From: Candidatus Acetothermia bacterium
GTDB lineage: Bacteria > Bipolaricaulota > Bipolaricaulia > RBG-16-55-9 > JANLFV01
Reading direction: 5' to 3'
Assembly: GCA_028275195.1 (NCBI GenBank)
Contig: JAPWVC010000080.1
Span: 1 to 5,830, forward strand
Length of the DNA: 5,830 nucleotides
Under the pieces are notes generated by a model that was not told the origin of the DNA, ran no database searches, and was given only the letters and a program-made list of their open reading frames with translations. Below are positions 5,587 through 5,830 of the stretch, one piece after another (the stretch's first letter is position 1; the number at the start of each line of letters is the position of its first letter). Both the position numbers and the translations under genes were made by a program.

Positions 5587-5830
5587 CCTTGATCTCGATC
5601 TCAACCCCCTCGAGCTGGGGGATCTCCAAGCCGAGCTGGAGTGCGAGGAGGACATTCCCCTCGATCGCATCCCTGAGGCTTTCGCGCGCCTCTTCAACGG
5701 TCGTGCCTTGGCTGAAGAAGCCCGAGGCGCCAGGCACCCTAGCAACTACAATCCCGTTCTCATCACGCTCATACTCAGCCCGCTTCAGGGCCTCCTCAAT
5801 GTAGCGGGAGATCGAGAAGACCTTGACTTT
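5558..5830 (-). CDS. hicB: HicB-family antitoxin, 5' end cut by window edge
   Basis: My translation from base 5830 is open for 90 residues to a TGA at 5558-5560. No start is present in the window, so a few N-terminal residues are missing. The protein begins KVKVFSISRYIEEALKRAEY, continues with a strand, GIVVARVPGASGFFSQGTT, and a helix VEEARESLRDAIEG. This is the HicB fold (a partial RNase-H-like sheet that covers the toxin), and the G-x-x-x-x-G-x-T-x-x-E-A spacing is typical. After LGLEIPQ there is only a short acidic tail, with no recognisable ribbon-helix-helix or helix-turn-helix DNA-binding domain. It therefore belongs to the short HicB class, and autorepression through this chain alone is uncertain. 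It precedes hicA (antitoxin first) and overlaps it by 29 nt. Confidence 0.9.
   Translation of the reverse strand, partial: KVKVFSISRYIEEALKRAEYERDENGIVVARVPGASGFFSQGTTVEEARESLRDAIEGNVLLALQLGLEIPQLEGVEIEIKDVEVKASQA

Noticed and set aside
5587..5745. N-terminal extension of HicA from ATG at 5745
   Set aside because: The added 53 residues are Ser/Arg/Ala-rich out-of-frame hicB, and HicA proteins begin near MSRLRPL.
1..5830. CRISPR arrays, tRNA or rRNA genes, insertion sequences, rho-independent terminators
   Set aside because: No spaced repeats, cloverleaf sequence, inverted terminal repeats, transposase motifs or hairpin followed by a T run were seen. Coding sequence fills essentially the whole window.

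Overview
The window is a GC-rich stretch in which every supported gene reads on the minus strand. Seven genes follow one another from the right edge to the left with no gap larger than one base. In transcription order they are: a HicB-family antitoxin (start just outside the right edge), a HicA-family toxin, an HD-domain phosphohydrolase, a small Cys-rich protein with a DUF3795-like cysteine cluster, the ATP-grasp subunit of ATP-citrate lyase (ACL), the large ACL subunit (succinyl-CoA-synthetase-alpha-like module fused to a citrate-synthase-like module), and an MmgE/PrpD-family protein cut off by the left edge. There is no intergenic region long enough to hold a separate gene or RNA. The long plus-strand ORFs are antisense shadows of these genes.

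Right part (about 4430-5830): hicB and hicA overlap by 29 nt. hicA runs into the HD gene, whose likely TTG start lies inside the hicA end. One base separates the HD stop from the ATG of the Cys-rich gene, whose Shine-Dalgarno sequence lies in the HD tail. The Cys-rich gene overlaps the first ACL gene by about 20 nt.

Left part (1-4449): this is a central-carbon module. The 426-aa ATP-grasp subunit and the 711-714-aa lyase subunit together have all the parts needed to phosphorylate a histidine, make citryl-CoA from citrate, ATP and CoA, and cleave it to acetyl-CoA and oxaloacetate. The next gene encodes an MmgE/PrpD protein, a family of (methyl)citrate dehydratases and cis-aconitate decarboxylases. 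Substrates therefore converge on citrate or 2-methylcitrate. One reading is an isocitrate/aconitate-to-citrate-to-acetyl-CoA route in which PrpD stands in for aconitase. Another is a methylcitrate-type route.

Organism: the sequence does not fix it. Two-subunit ACL, strong GGAGG-type ribosome sites, heavy overlap between genes, AGG/CGG arginine codons and ATC isoleucine codons would fit an uncultured, possibly thermophilic archaeon or a deep-branching bacterium. I lean weakly to archaeon, from the cysteine-cluster protein and the short HicB. The most unusual points are the coupling of a HicBA pair to a citrate-cleavage operon, the near-full-length citrate-synthase domain in the large ACL subunit, and the PrpD gene joined to ACL by a stop/start overlap.
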